Shown piece after piece: positions 43,045 to 52,460 of a DNA stretch of 64,000 bases. Position 1 is the first letter of the stretch, and each line of letters starts with the position of its first letter. Source of the DNA: Ailanthus altissimus (taxonomy: Eukaryota > Streptophyta > Magnoliopsida > Sapindales > Simaroubaceae); assembly GCA_946807835.1 (NCBI GenBank), contig OX327686.1, positions 17,298,001-17,362,000 on the forward strand. The letters are read 5' to 3'. The notes beneath the pieces are model-generated. The model did no database searches. It was not told the DNA's origin and saw only the letters and a program-made list of their open reading frames with translations. A program made the position numbers and the translations under genes.

Positions 43045-44650
43045 AATTATAATATTTAATGTAATTAAAATTAAAATTAGAATTCAAATTGAATTATAAC
43101 ATTTAATATAATTGAAATTACAATTATAAAAGTTAATATAATTAAAATTAAAATTGATTTAAAATTAGAATTATAACATTTAACGTAATTGTAATTAAAA
43201 TTAGAGAAGCAATTATAATATTTAATGTAATTGAAATCGAAATTAAAATTAAAATTATAACATTAACGTAATTGAAATCGACATTGTAATTAAATATAAC
43301 ATTTAACGTAATTAAAATTTCAATTGGATTTGAAATTGTAATATTTAACGTAATTAAAATTGAAATTGAAATTATAACATTTAACATAATTGAAATTAGA
43401 ATTGAAATTATAACATTTAACGTAATTGATATTGAATTTAAATTGAAATTAGAATTATGACATTTAAGGTAACTGGAATTGAAATTAGAATTAGAATTAT
43501 AATATTTAGCGTAATTAAAATTAGAATTAGGACATTTAATGTAATTAAAAATGGAATTGAAATTATAATATTTAAGGTAATTGAAGTTAAAATTAAAATT
43601 ACAAATGGAATTATAACATTTAACATAATTAAAATTAAAATTAAAATTAGAATTATAATATTTAACTTAATTGAAATTAGAATTAGAATTGAAATTATAA
43701 TATTTAACGTAATTAAAATTAAAATTATAAAATTTAATGCAATTAAAATTGGAATTAAAATTGAAATTAGAATTATAATTATAATATTTAACATAATTGA
43801 AATTGAATTTAAAATTACAATTAGAATTATAACTTTAAGCATAATTGAAGTTAAATTTAAAATTAGAATTAAAATTATAATATTTAACATAACTAAAATT
43901 GATTAGAATTGAAATTAACGTAATTATAATTTAAATTGGAATTATATAATATTTAACGTAATTAAAAATAAAATTATAATATTTAACGCAACTACAACTA
44001 AAATAGAATTAAAATTATAACATTTAATGTAATTCAAATATAAATTTAATTTAGAATTATAATATTTAGCGTAATTAAAATTTTAATTGAAATTAGAATT
44101 ATTTAATGTAATTAAAATTATAATTATAATTATAATTATAATATTTGACGTGATTGAAATCAAAGTTTGTGTTAAAATTATATTATTTAACATAATTAAA
44201 ATTAAATTTAAAATTAGAATTGAAATTATAACATTTAACTTAAGTGAAATTAAAATTAGAATTATTTAACGTAGTTAAAATTAAATTGAAATTGAAATTA
44301 TAATATTTAACGTAATTGAAATCAAAGTTTGAGTTGAAATTATATTATTTAACATAATTAAATTTAAATTTAAAATTAGAATTGAAATTATAACATTTAA
44401 CTTAAGTGAAATTAAAATTAGAATTGAAATTATAATATTTTTTATTTGTAATTCAAATATAAATTTAATTTAAAATTATAACATTTAACATAATTAATAT
44501 TAAAAATTGAATCGAAATTAGAATTATTTAATGTAATTAAATTTAAAATTAAAATTATATTACGCAGTTAAAATTTAAATTAGAATTAAAATTATAATAT
44601 TTAATATTATTCTAATAAAGATTAAATTTAGAATTATAACATTTAACCAT
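43045..44650 (+). repeat. A+T minisatellite, long arm
   Basis: About 35-40 degenerate copies of AATTATAACATTTAACGTAA are joined by variable numbers of 6-bp units (GAAATT, AAAATT, AGAATT). Core spacing is about 28-52 bp. Higher-order repeats are visible: a block starting near 44133 repeats near 44296 (about 160 bp), and one starting near 44029 repeats near 44447 (about 420 bp). The plus-strand ORF at 43457-43906 (alternating I/K/E/R) and the minus-strand ORF at 43438-43890 (I/L-rich) exist only because the units carry few stops; neither resembles a known protein. Confidence 0.8.
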
Positions 44651-45004
44651 TCAATTTATATTTATTATAGATTTAGATTTATAATATTTAACTATTCAGT
44701 TCATATTTTTTTTTATAAATTTAGAATTATAACATTTAATCCTTCAGTTTATATTTTTTATTTTAATAAAATTTATAAAAAAATATATATTTTTTAATTT
44801 TATTTTTATATTTAAAAAGAAAAATTATTTTGTAATATAATAAATAAATTTATATTTTAATAATATATGAGGGGTGACATATAAAATTCACCTTCTATTT
44901 GTTTTTTGTTTTTACCTGAACTACCGGTAACAAATTTTGAATCAAATAATATTAAATCATTAAATCTTCGTTAATAAAATTTAATGGCCGACACTTTCAG
45001 TTGT
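44651..45004. other. A+T-rich flank of the minisatellite
   Basis: Further degenerate cores (ATTTAACTATTCAGTT, ATTTAATCCTTCAGTT) fade by about 44760. The remainder is A+T-rich with no gene, then a more mixed sequence from 44870 (GGGGTGACATATAAAATTCACC). Confidence 0.35.
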
Positions 45005-45351
45005 ATGGCACAGTAAAAAGACCGTAGCTTATCCCTATTTTCTATATCCTTCTCCTTGGGCCAAGAAAAAGAAGAGGTCCGGTCGCATTGTTAGAAGAGC
45101 AGAACAGAGCAGATAAGTAAGGACAGAGTTACGACAGCAGATCAGAGGATATATACTGTATACATATTATATTCAGTAACAATCAATCAAGTAAATTAAC
45201 AAAAAGGTTGAAAAGGAATCTTACCGTTTAATTCTGATAAAGTTCTCACAACAAGTTTGTTAAATTTCAAAAAAGCCCCCTTCACTCGGTACTCTTCGTT
45301 TCATCAACTTCAAAAGAACCTCGAAGATTTCTCGGTCTTCCCAGAACTCAG
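45005..45351 (+). promoter_or_regulatory. Possible host-gene promoter and 5' UTR exon
   Basis: Base composition changes to a mixed, non-repeat type. A TATA-like box lies near 45150-45160 (GGATATATACTGTATAC), then an A/C-rich leader-like stretch (45230-45345), and a splice donor at 45351/45352 (CTCAG|GTAACAA). A T-rich, intron-like sequence follows (45353-45460). No coding exon is seen before G2 gypsy sequence begins near 46050. The start shares a 33-bp word with 33439-33472. This is the only candidate for non-transposon DNA, and the evidence is weak. Confidence 0.25.
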
Positions 45352-45629
45352 GTAACAAATTTCATCAGCACATCTCTTTTCTATTTTTTTTTTAAATTTT
45401 CTAAGTCAAGTGTTTTTGTATGTAAAATAATTAAAGATATTGTTGTTTAGTTCACTGAGGCTGATATTTTAGAATTAATATGACAAGTATTTTCATTTGC
45501 TTAAGAAAATGTTAGAAACTTGTTAAGCTAAGTATTCAAAATTTTGATTATTGCCCGTTTGTCAATGAGTATTAGCATATCCTTACTGTGTACACATGAA
45601 TCCTGAATAAAACACTTATAGATTTTCTA

Positions 45630-46015
45630 CCTTATGTTATATATAAGTAGAAAAAAAATATTTAAACTTTTAAAATTTAAAAAGAAATATTATAAACTCC
45701 AATATTTTTAAAAATCTCATATACTTTGTTAGGTGACAATTTTCGTTAATTTTAATGACAAAAATTATAAAAATAAAAATTTTAATGGATAAAAATTTAC
45801 CCCATTTTGACTAAACAAAAAGATTTTTTTACTTTATGTTACATAAAAACAAGAAAAGGATATCTGGACTTCCAAACTTAGAAAAAAAAGACATTACAAA
45901 CTTTAGTATTTTTAAAAATCTTATTATACTTTTGTTAGGTAATAATTTTTTTTATTTTAACGATAGTAAAAGATGAAATAGAAATTTTAATGGATAAAAA
46001 TTCATCCTCAAAAAG
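45630..46015. repeat. Diverged tandem duplication (about 200 bp x 2), A+T-rich
   Basis: Two units (about 45630-45830 and 45831-46015) share in order CTTATGTTA, AGAAAAAAAA, TATTTTTAAAAATCT, CTTTTGTTAGGT, TTTAATGGATAAAAATT. They are perhaps 70-75% identical by eye. The duplication lies in the intron-like stretch just before the G2 gypsy relic. Confidence 0.6.
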
Positions 46016-46119
46016 AGTTTCAAAATCTTGAAGGCTTGAATGCACAAAACTGGCCACCGATTAGAAGTATCTGAGGAGGTAGGGTACATGAAGTGCAAGT
46101 AATACATAACTAGTTGAGA

Positions 46120-47620
46120 ATGTTAGGGGAGAACACGACTAATCCCAAGTTAAAGACTCAGACTACGTGGTGAGATAGGAGGAGAGAAGAACTAGGGGGT
46201 ATGGGGAAACGGGAGAGAACCAATAAGAAAGGGTTCAAAGATGATCCTAGCCGGATTTGCCCTTTGAAAAGAAAGTCCAAGGATTAGATGAACGATTAAG
46301 TGATTTGCTAGAGGAAAAAGAGTAAAAAAGATCAACCTTCCTCGAGAAAGACCGAGAGAGAGAGAGAGGAAATTTCCACTGATCGATAAATTAAGAGACA
46401 TGGAGCTTCCGATGAGGTTCAAGATGCCCAATCTCCATACATATTGCGGTGTGTTAGACCTCAACTATTATGTAGATTATATCACATATCTATTATCCAT
46501 CATGAGCATAAAACAAGAGCAGATATGCCAACTATTCCATATAAATCTAGAAGGGTCTACTCTACTATCGTATCAAGCTATGTAGCAAAAGAGCATTTAT
46601 CCCTACAATGAGCTCATGGATGGATTTGCACAACATTTTCATGAGTCATGCAAAGTGGCAAGAGATCCCTGGTAATTGAAGGAAATTAAACAAGGGGTGA
46701 ATGAAAAGTTTAAAAGAGTGCTTGAAAAGTTTTCACAATAAAGTGATTCAGCTCGGGGCATTCAATTATTCGATAAACTTGAAAGCTTTAAGGCCTAGTT
46801 TGAGATTGAATTAATTTTGATACTATCTCTCTGAGAATCATGTCTCGAGCTATTTCATTGCCTACAATGAGGCACCTAAGTACATTACTATTGATGAGGA
46901 GGAGGAAGCAAAGACAGTGGTGTCAGTTGATGTCACCCAGGGACAGACACAACCTTAGGATATAAGAAGAGCGTGATCTAAGAAGGAGATTCCCTAGGAG
47001 GAGAGAGAGAGAACTCCACCACGGATTGCTAAATATTCACGAATAGGTCAATCACACCGGTTATACTTACAGATGAGTCAATCAGATCAACCTCGAGAAG
47101 TTAGAAGAATCGATTTGAGACACTAAGCAGTGGAAGCACAACCCCAGGTAGTCTAGAATGATGGTTTCATCCCTCTGACAAGATCTAGGAAGGTGATTCC
47201 TTAGGAGAAGAGAGAGAGAACTCTACCACGAATTGCTAAATATTTAGGAGTGAACTGATCAGACTTGTTATACTTACAGATGAGTCAATTAGCTCAACCT
47301 CGAGAAGTCAGAGGAATCGATTCGAGACGCTAGACAGTGAAGACTCAACTCCGGGTAACCCAGAATAATGGTTTCATCCCTTTGACAACTCTATTGGAAG
47401 TTGTCTTTAAAGCCTTAAAAAATTGAGGCATGTTTACCAAACTGCTAGTCATAACATCACTTGTGGACTAATGAAACTTAGAGAAAATATGTGATTCCAA
47501 CAAGATGTAGGACATCTCATGAGAGGGTGTTTTACTATAAGGAAGTAGGTGGAATAGCTAGTAAGAAATAGGTACCTGAATAAGTTTCGGGGCAATCGCC
47601 TACATGAGGAGAGGCCAAGG
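46120..47620 (+). pseudogene. G2 gag relic
   Basis: Blocks in order: IDKLRDMELPMRFKMPNLHT (46383 on), YCGVLDLNYYVDYITYLLSI, DGFAQHFHES, IDEEEEAKTVVSVDVTQGQ (about 46890-46950), then a duplicated linker (46978-47395). Finally comes the C-terminal gag segment with HNITCGLMKLRENM and VRNRYLNKFRG (47450-47600). The usual plant gypsy gag is about 450-500 residues and the layout fits. Internal stops are many. Confidence 0.75.
46978..47395 (+). repeat. Tandem duplication (about 207 bp x 2) in G2 gag
   Basis: Copy 1 (about 46978-47184) and copy 2 (about 47185-47395) both run from GATTCCYTAGGAG through GAGAGAGAGAACTC, CACGRATTGCTAAATATT, TTATACTTACAGATGAGTCA, CAACCTCGAGAAGT and GATGGTTTCATCCCT-like ends. 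About 85-88% identical by eye. The copied part is the gag linker. Confidence 0.75.
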
Positions 47621-47869
47621 CTTGAAGGTACCTCAAACAAGACTACCTTATTGAAGTTTACTATGATCATCTTAAAAGGACCAACACTAGTAGAAGATTT
47701 CAATCGATAAAGGAAAAACTATTCGAGATATTCTATAGTGGTAGACCAAGTAATGTGTAATATCCGAGTTGAAAAAAAACCATGGATGCAAAAGATTCCC
47801 ATTATGTTCATTGAGAAGGATGTTAGAGGGGTAAGTTACTCTTATGATGATGCATTGGTAGGCACAGTG

Positions 47870-48230
47870 TAAGTAGTTGGGATGGAGGTAAATTAAGTAT
47901 CTATCTATCCAGGAAGCTCGATTGATATCATATTCAAAGATACCTAAGATGAGCTGAAATTCAAGGATCTGAGAATGAAAATGACACACACTCTCCTATA
48001 AGGATTTAGAGACAGCCGCGTTATGCCTCTCGGGATGTGAACCTACCTATGATTTTAGAGGGAAGGCCCAATATAAAAATCATGATGACTAGTTTTGGGG
48101 TATTTGATCAGCCTTTCCTTTATAAGATTTTACTTTGGCAGCCTATCATTAGAAATATTAATACAACTCTCTCTATACACTATCTGAAGCTCAAGTTTCC
48201 CATAAGGGAGGGAGATTAGTGTTCTGCCCA
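47870..48230 (+). pseudogene. G2 aspartic protease relic
   Basis: It reads YPGSSIDIIFKDT.DELKFKDLRM, then VMPLG and, after a frameshift, FGVFDQPFLYKILLWQPIIR and NINTTLSIHYLKLKFPIREG. This corresponds to G1's DTRRLLDIIF ... ILGRLFMRN ... SIHYLKLKF. The catalytic Asp-Gly-Ser-type motif is altered to PGSSID. Confidence 0.7.
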
Positions 48231-48429
48231 GTGATCAAAGATGGCTAGAAGTTTCTATGCAGCATCAACAAAAAGAACCTATTGCATTTGCATTGTTGAT
48301 CGTCGATAAGGAAATGTAAGACCTATAGAAGAGTTACACAAGGTTCAAGTCAAACCCAAGTCACTTGACAAGGTTGTAAAAATTAAGTTATAGCTAGAAC
48401 CTGAAGTTAGAAAAGGTTTAACTGTGTTG

Positions 48430-49250
48430 GTATAAGATTTTTTAGATGTTTTTGAATAGTCTCACGAGGATATACTGGGGATAGACCTATCACTATCTTA
48501 TGCCTTATCTGTCAGCACCACTTTCAAACCTATCAAGAAGAAAAGAAGAATATTTAACCAGGAGAGGAATGAAGCAGTAACAGTAGAGGTCGAAAAGTTA
48601 TTGAAACGTGGAATTTATAAGATAAGTCTATTACCCCAAGTGGCTTGCTAATGTGGTAATGATCAAGAAAGCTAATGAGAAGTGGAAGATGTGTATTAAC
48701 TTTATAAACTGAGTAAGGCCTACTAGAAGGACAGTTCCTACTCCTAAAAATTGACCAACTAATAGATTCAACAGTAGGGGCATAAGCTTTTTAGCTTTAT
48801 AGAAACATTATTTGGGTGCAACCAAATTAGAATATTTCCCATCGACTAAGAAAAAACCTTGTTTGTTACCCATTAAGGCTTTTATTGCTATAAGGTGATA
48901 TCGTTTGGCTTCAAGAATGTTAGAGCTATGTATCAGAGATTGGTAAACAAATTGTTTAAATCCCTGATAGGAAAAAGCATTGAGATATACATATAGATGA
49001 TATGATCGTGAAGTTAGTCAAGTTAAATGAACATATAGAACATCTCAAGGAGATCTTTAAAATACTAAGAAAGTATAAGATGAAGTTGAACCCAGAAAAG
49101 TATGCTTTTGGGATAAGGTCGAGAAAGTGTCTCAGGTTTATGGTCAGTAAGAAGGGTATGAAGTAAATCCTGACAAGGTAAAGGCTATCCTAGAGATGAA
49201 AGCCCCTAAAAAAAGTGCTTTAAGTTTTTTCAATCCATTAAGAAGAGAAA
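48430..49250 (+). pseudogene. G2 reverse transcriptase relic
   Basis: Blocks: STTFKPIKKKRRIFNQERNE, AVTVEVEKLLKRGIYKI, then in a shifted frame KWLANVVMIKKANEKWKMCI and NF (the usual KWLANVVLVKKKNGKWRMCVDF). A degraded NPDKVKAILEMKAPK thumb block comes near 49165-49215. The catalytic YVDDM region near 48985-49005 reads as TYR.YDREVS in one frame, so no active site survives. Confidence 0.75.
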
Positions 49251-49888
49251 GAAGAATAGATGGAACCAGAGTATGAAGAATCATTCTAGCAACTCAAAGT
49301 CTACTTAGCATAACCCATTCACCTGACTTTAGAGATGAGCCCGTTTTATATCTCAAGGTGTCAACTTAAGCAATAAATTAATTTCTAATTAGACAAGAAG
49401 TAGGTTTTCAAAGGCTGGTATAGTTTGCCAGCAAATCCTTTTCTAACTGTGAAAATCGATAACCCCTAACTAAGAAACTAGCCCTGACACTAGTTATATC
49501 ATGACAAAAGCTATGTCTTTACTTCTAAGCCTATATGATAATAGTGCTCATCAATTAATCTCTATGGTAAATTCTGTACAAGCCGATATATCGAGACATC
49601 TGGTTAGACAGGCAATTGAGTTAAGTAAATTCAACATACTTTGTAAACCTTGAGTAGCTATTAAAGGTTAAGCTTTGGCTGATTTCGTGGTTGAATGTAC
49701 CCTCGGGGATGCAGTACCCGAAACCACCCTAGAAGAGCCCTTTAGAGAACACCCTAGCCTAACATAATAAAACTAAGCACGAGGCTCTCTTAGCTAGATT
49801 GAGGGTCGCCTGAGCATTACTAGTAGGGCAAATATTGGTGAAAAGTGATTTACATCTAGTTGTCAGTTAGGTTAACCAGGATAGAAAT
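49251..49888 (+). pseudogene. G2 RNase H relic
   Basis: It starts EESF.QLKVYLA.PIHLTLEM and passes a RWAVELSEFD-like degraded region (RQAIELSKFN in shifted frame near 49605-49640). It reaches ALADFVVECTLGDAVPETTL (about 49675-49735), the typical link between RNase H and the next domain in plant gypsy Pol. The sequence breaks at 49888 where Z3 begins. Confidence 0.7.
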
Positions 49889-50545
49889 TGCTATCTTGTA
49901 TAATATTCTTGTAATTGAATTCTCATTTACACTCACTGAGCTCTTTTAGCTCACTCATTTTATGTTTTATGTTTTAAACCCCTTTTCCAGGTGCAGGTCT
50001 CGGAACGCAAGCTGCTGATTCTCCTATCGCCGAGTAGTGGGCCGAATCCAAAGATAATTTTTGTACATGTAAATGTGCTAATAGCACTCTTTACTTTATG
50101 CATAATAGTTGTAGGCATGTATATTTGTAAGTATGTGTTGAATCAAGAAGAAGAGATTTTCAGTTTATGATGATCGTTTTTACTTTTTATGATTATGCTT
50201 ATTTTGTGATTTACACGAAATAATTGAGTTGTGTTGGATTTGATTTGAAAAGGACTGGAGGTCCGAATTGGTAGAATGGAGATGTGTTCGAATTAGAAGT
50301 GAAATTTCTTTGCAGGTTTATATGGATTTTTTGAAAAACAGGGGAAACTCTGTCTGTTTGTTTTTAAAACTAAGATGTCGTTTTCATGTATATTACTAGA
50401 TCTTCTTAGTAGTAACAAGAATTAAAAAGGGGTACGCCTCGCGGAATTCCTTAACTTACCCAGTTAGGTTCGGAGGAACTTCCGTCGGGGTGCCCGGCAG
50501 GGCCGCTAGGATCTATAGTAGAGGGTCTTGGGTCGGGTCCTGTCA
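49889..50545 (+). repeat. Partial LTR Z3 (3' quarter)
   Basis: It begins within the Z sequence at the block corresponding to 27169 in Z1 (GCTATCTTGTATAATATTC) and runs to the exact LTR end GGGTCCTGTCA (50545). The 5' three-quarters are missing; the left edge abuts G2 RNase H. It may have joined by illegitimate recombination or be cut from a longer element. Confidence 0.75.
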
Positions 50546-51023
50546 CTTGAAGGATTAAACCTTTAGAAACACCCTTAAAATTCGGTTTTCTCTTTTCCTC
50601 CTCCTTTTGCCTCTTTTGTTTGAAGTTTGTATAAACATGTTTGCATTTTTGAATTTCAAAGTAATTTTGGCTTTGCACTTAGTTATGGTCGGATTTCTTT
50701 ATTCCTAAAAATTGAATGCCAGGGTTTGATGTGGCTTTATTTATGCCATGTTTGGATGATTTAGTAGATATTTGCTTAATTCATTTATGTTTTTCTATGC
50801 TTAATCCTTTAAATTGATTAGGAAATGAATTGGTTGTTGTTTATTTGTGGATTAATGCTCAGGAGAGATCGACCTATTTATTGTATTTAAAAAATACAGC
50901 CCTAGGTTGTTGTTGAGTTGGGAGGCTAATACCATTTAGGTAATCACAATGAGTTGCTCAATGATTGCATGTGGTTCGTACCAAGTCTTAGAGGAATGGT
51001 TTGAGAATACTTGGGCATGACAT
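50546..51023. other. Unclassified stretch between Z3 and element E
   Basis: A T-rich, mixed sequence with GGATTAATGCTCAGGAGAG and AAAATACAGCCCTAGGTT words reminiscent of the 3' part of gypsy LTRs such as Y (CTCGAAAGAGGAATCAC ... TTAGACCTAGG). There is no ORF of note apart from the tail of a minus frame (50451-50678) that crosses the Z3 boundary and is not a gene. The last five bases, GACAT (51019-51023), would be the left target duplication of element E. Confidence 0.3.
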
Positions 51024-52446
51024 TGTTACACATATAATGCTATTTTATGCCTTTAAAGCATGTGAGATAATATTTTTATTCGATTAATAAAAGTTTATTC
51101 ATACGTATAATTGAGCATACATTGATAAGCCTATATTTATAATATATGTGATCTTTGTATTAGGGATATGATGCTAATACAGAGGGTATAGATCATAAGT
51201 TCTTTATAAATTAAATCTAGTTCACAACCATTAATGAAAAAGGTATTTCATTATGTGAGGTTATAGTTTTGCTCATTCTTATAGTGGATAATTTACCTTG
51301 GTCATCGAAGTAGAGACTTCGAGTAGAAAAACTAGTGTATATGTTACATTGAATGATACTACTGTGAATTTTGATCTGGTTAACTAAATGTCATAGATCT
51401 TAATTCACAAAAGCTTTAATAAGCTTGATTCATCTTAATCCTAAGTAGGTAATGAACTTACATTCACGTGTTATATCTTTTGAGTTATACAGAGTGAGAT
51501 CCATATAAATGGTCAAAACCTCAATAGCTTGAAGATATAATTTCATGAATTGTAGGAACATATATTTGCAAGATATAATATAATAATTAATGTCCACCTA
51601 TGCTGTTTGGAGTACTTGATCATTAAAATATGTGGCCACGATTTATTCAATAAATTATTTATTGAATAATAATATTTATTTATAAATTTATTTACAAATA
51701 TAAACATATTAAAAGTGATCATTAAAGCCTTCAGGGACTTAAAGGTAAATAAATAATTAAAGATACAAGACATCTTTTTCATGGCCTAACTTTAACTATG
51801 GACATCAATTAGAGGGTCAACTAAGTGGTTATTATTGGTCTAAAGACCAAACCCAGTTTAATTAAAAGGATTTTAAATTAAATGGGCTTTTACTTAATAA
51901 CATGAGTTATTAGAGTACAGCCATTGACTTGTAGTGGAATAGTTTGGAGTTAACTTAGAAGATTTTATGTAATATGAGATAATAAAGGACAAAGCCTTCT
52001 AAGTTGAAACTAAGAAGCCCATGGGTCTTACAGTCTATCTACTAGCTCAAATCTTAATCAAACTCTAAATTCCTAATCCTAATCTAATTTAAAATACCAA
52101 AGGGAGATTCTTATATATATGGGAGGTACGGATTAATAATAATATACAAAAAATATAACCAAAATTTTTTTTTACGTATTCTAACGTGGAAAAAGAATTT
52201 GGTTATTACCATTCTCTCAGATTTTGGTATTAGTGATTTTAGAGATTAAGAAATATTCATGTGCCCACACGCGTTGAATTTGAAGTTTGAGGATAGTAGA
52301 GAAGATTATAGCCAGTAAATTCAAGATTTACCATAGTGGAGAATTGACGTAATCTCTTATCCCTATACATGTAATTCTGAACAAGACAACCTGGCTTCCC
52401 CTGCATTTATTTTATTAAACAAAAAATATTTTACTTACTACCAACA
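51024..52446 (+). repeat. Element E 5' LTR (1,423 bp)
   Basis: It begins TGTTACACATATAATGCTAT and ends TACTTACTACCAACA; the primer-binding site follows three bases later. It matches 57857-58260 plus 59703-60512 (3' LTR, less its end). It retains the uninterrupted sequence AATGAACTTACATTCACG (51443-51460), which is the empty site of Y2. Confidence 0.85.
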
Positions 52447-52448
52447 AC

Positions 52449-52460
52449 TGGTATCAAAGC
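52449..52460 (+). promoter_or_regulatory. Element E primer-binding site
   Basis: TGGTATCAAAGC, two bases after the LTR end, is a one-base variant of the initiator Met tRNA binding site (usual TGGTATCAGAGC). It primes reverse transcription and fixes the LTR end. Confidence 0.85.

Larger units (their letters stand above)
46050..49888 (+). mobile_element. Ty3/gypsy retrotransposon relic G2 (plus strand)
   Basis: Gag, protease, RT and RNase H are readable in order. Integrase and LTRs are absent: the left edge is uncertain (near 46050), and the right edge is at 49888 where partial LTR Z3 begins. The protein blocks are closely like G1 (7169-12985, minus). Every part carries stops, so this is an old, LTR-less fragment. 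Confidence 0.8.

Noticed and set aside
43457..43906. 149-codon Ile/Lys-rich open frame as a gene
   Set aside because: It follows directly from the minisatellite hexamers, has no stop-codon pressure and no start context of note.
39790..44650. CRISPR-like array
   Set aside because: Spacing and repeats are irregular, units are degenerate A/T words, and the setting is a plant nuclear genome.
51543..51782. Minus-strand open frame in the E 5' LTR, repeated at 59791-59982
   Set aside because: The similarity between the two is due to LTR homology; low-complexity Ile/Asn/Tyr content and no domain.
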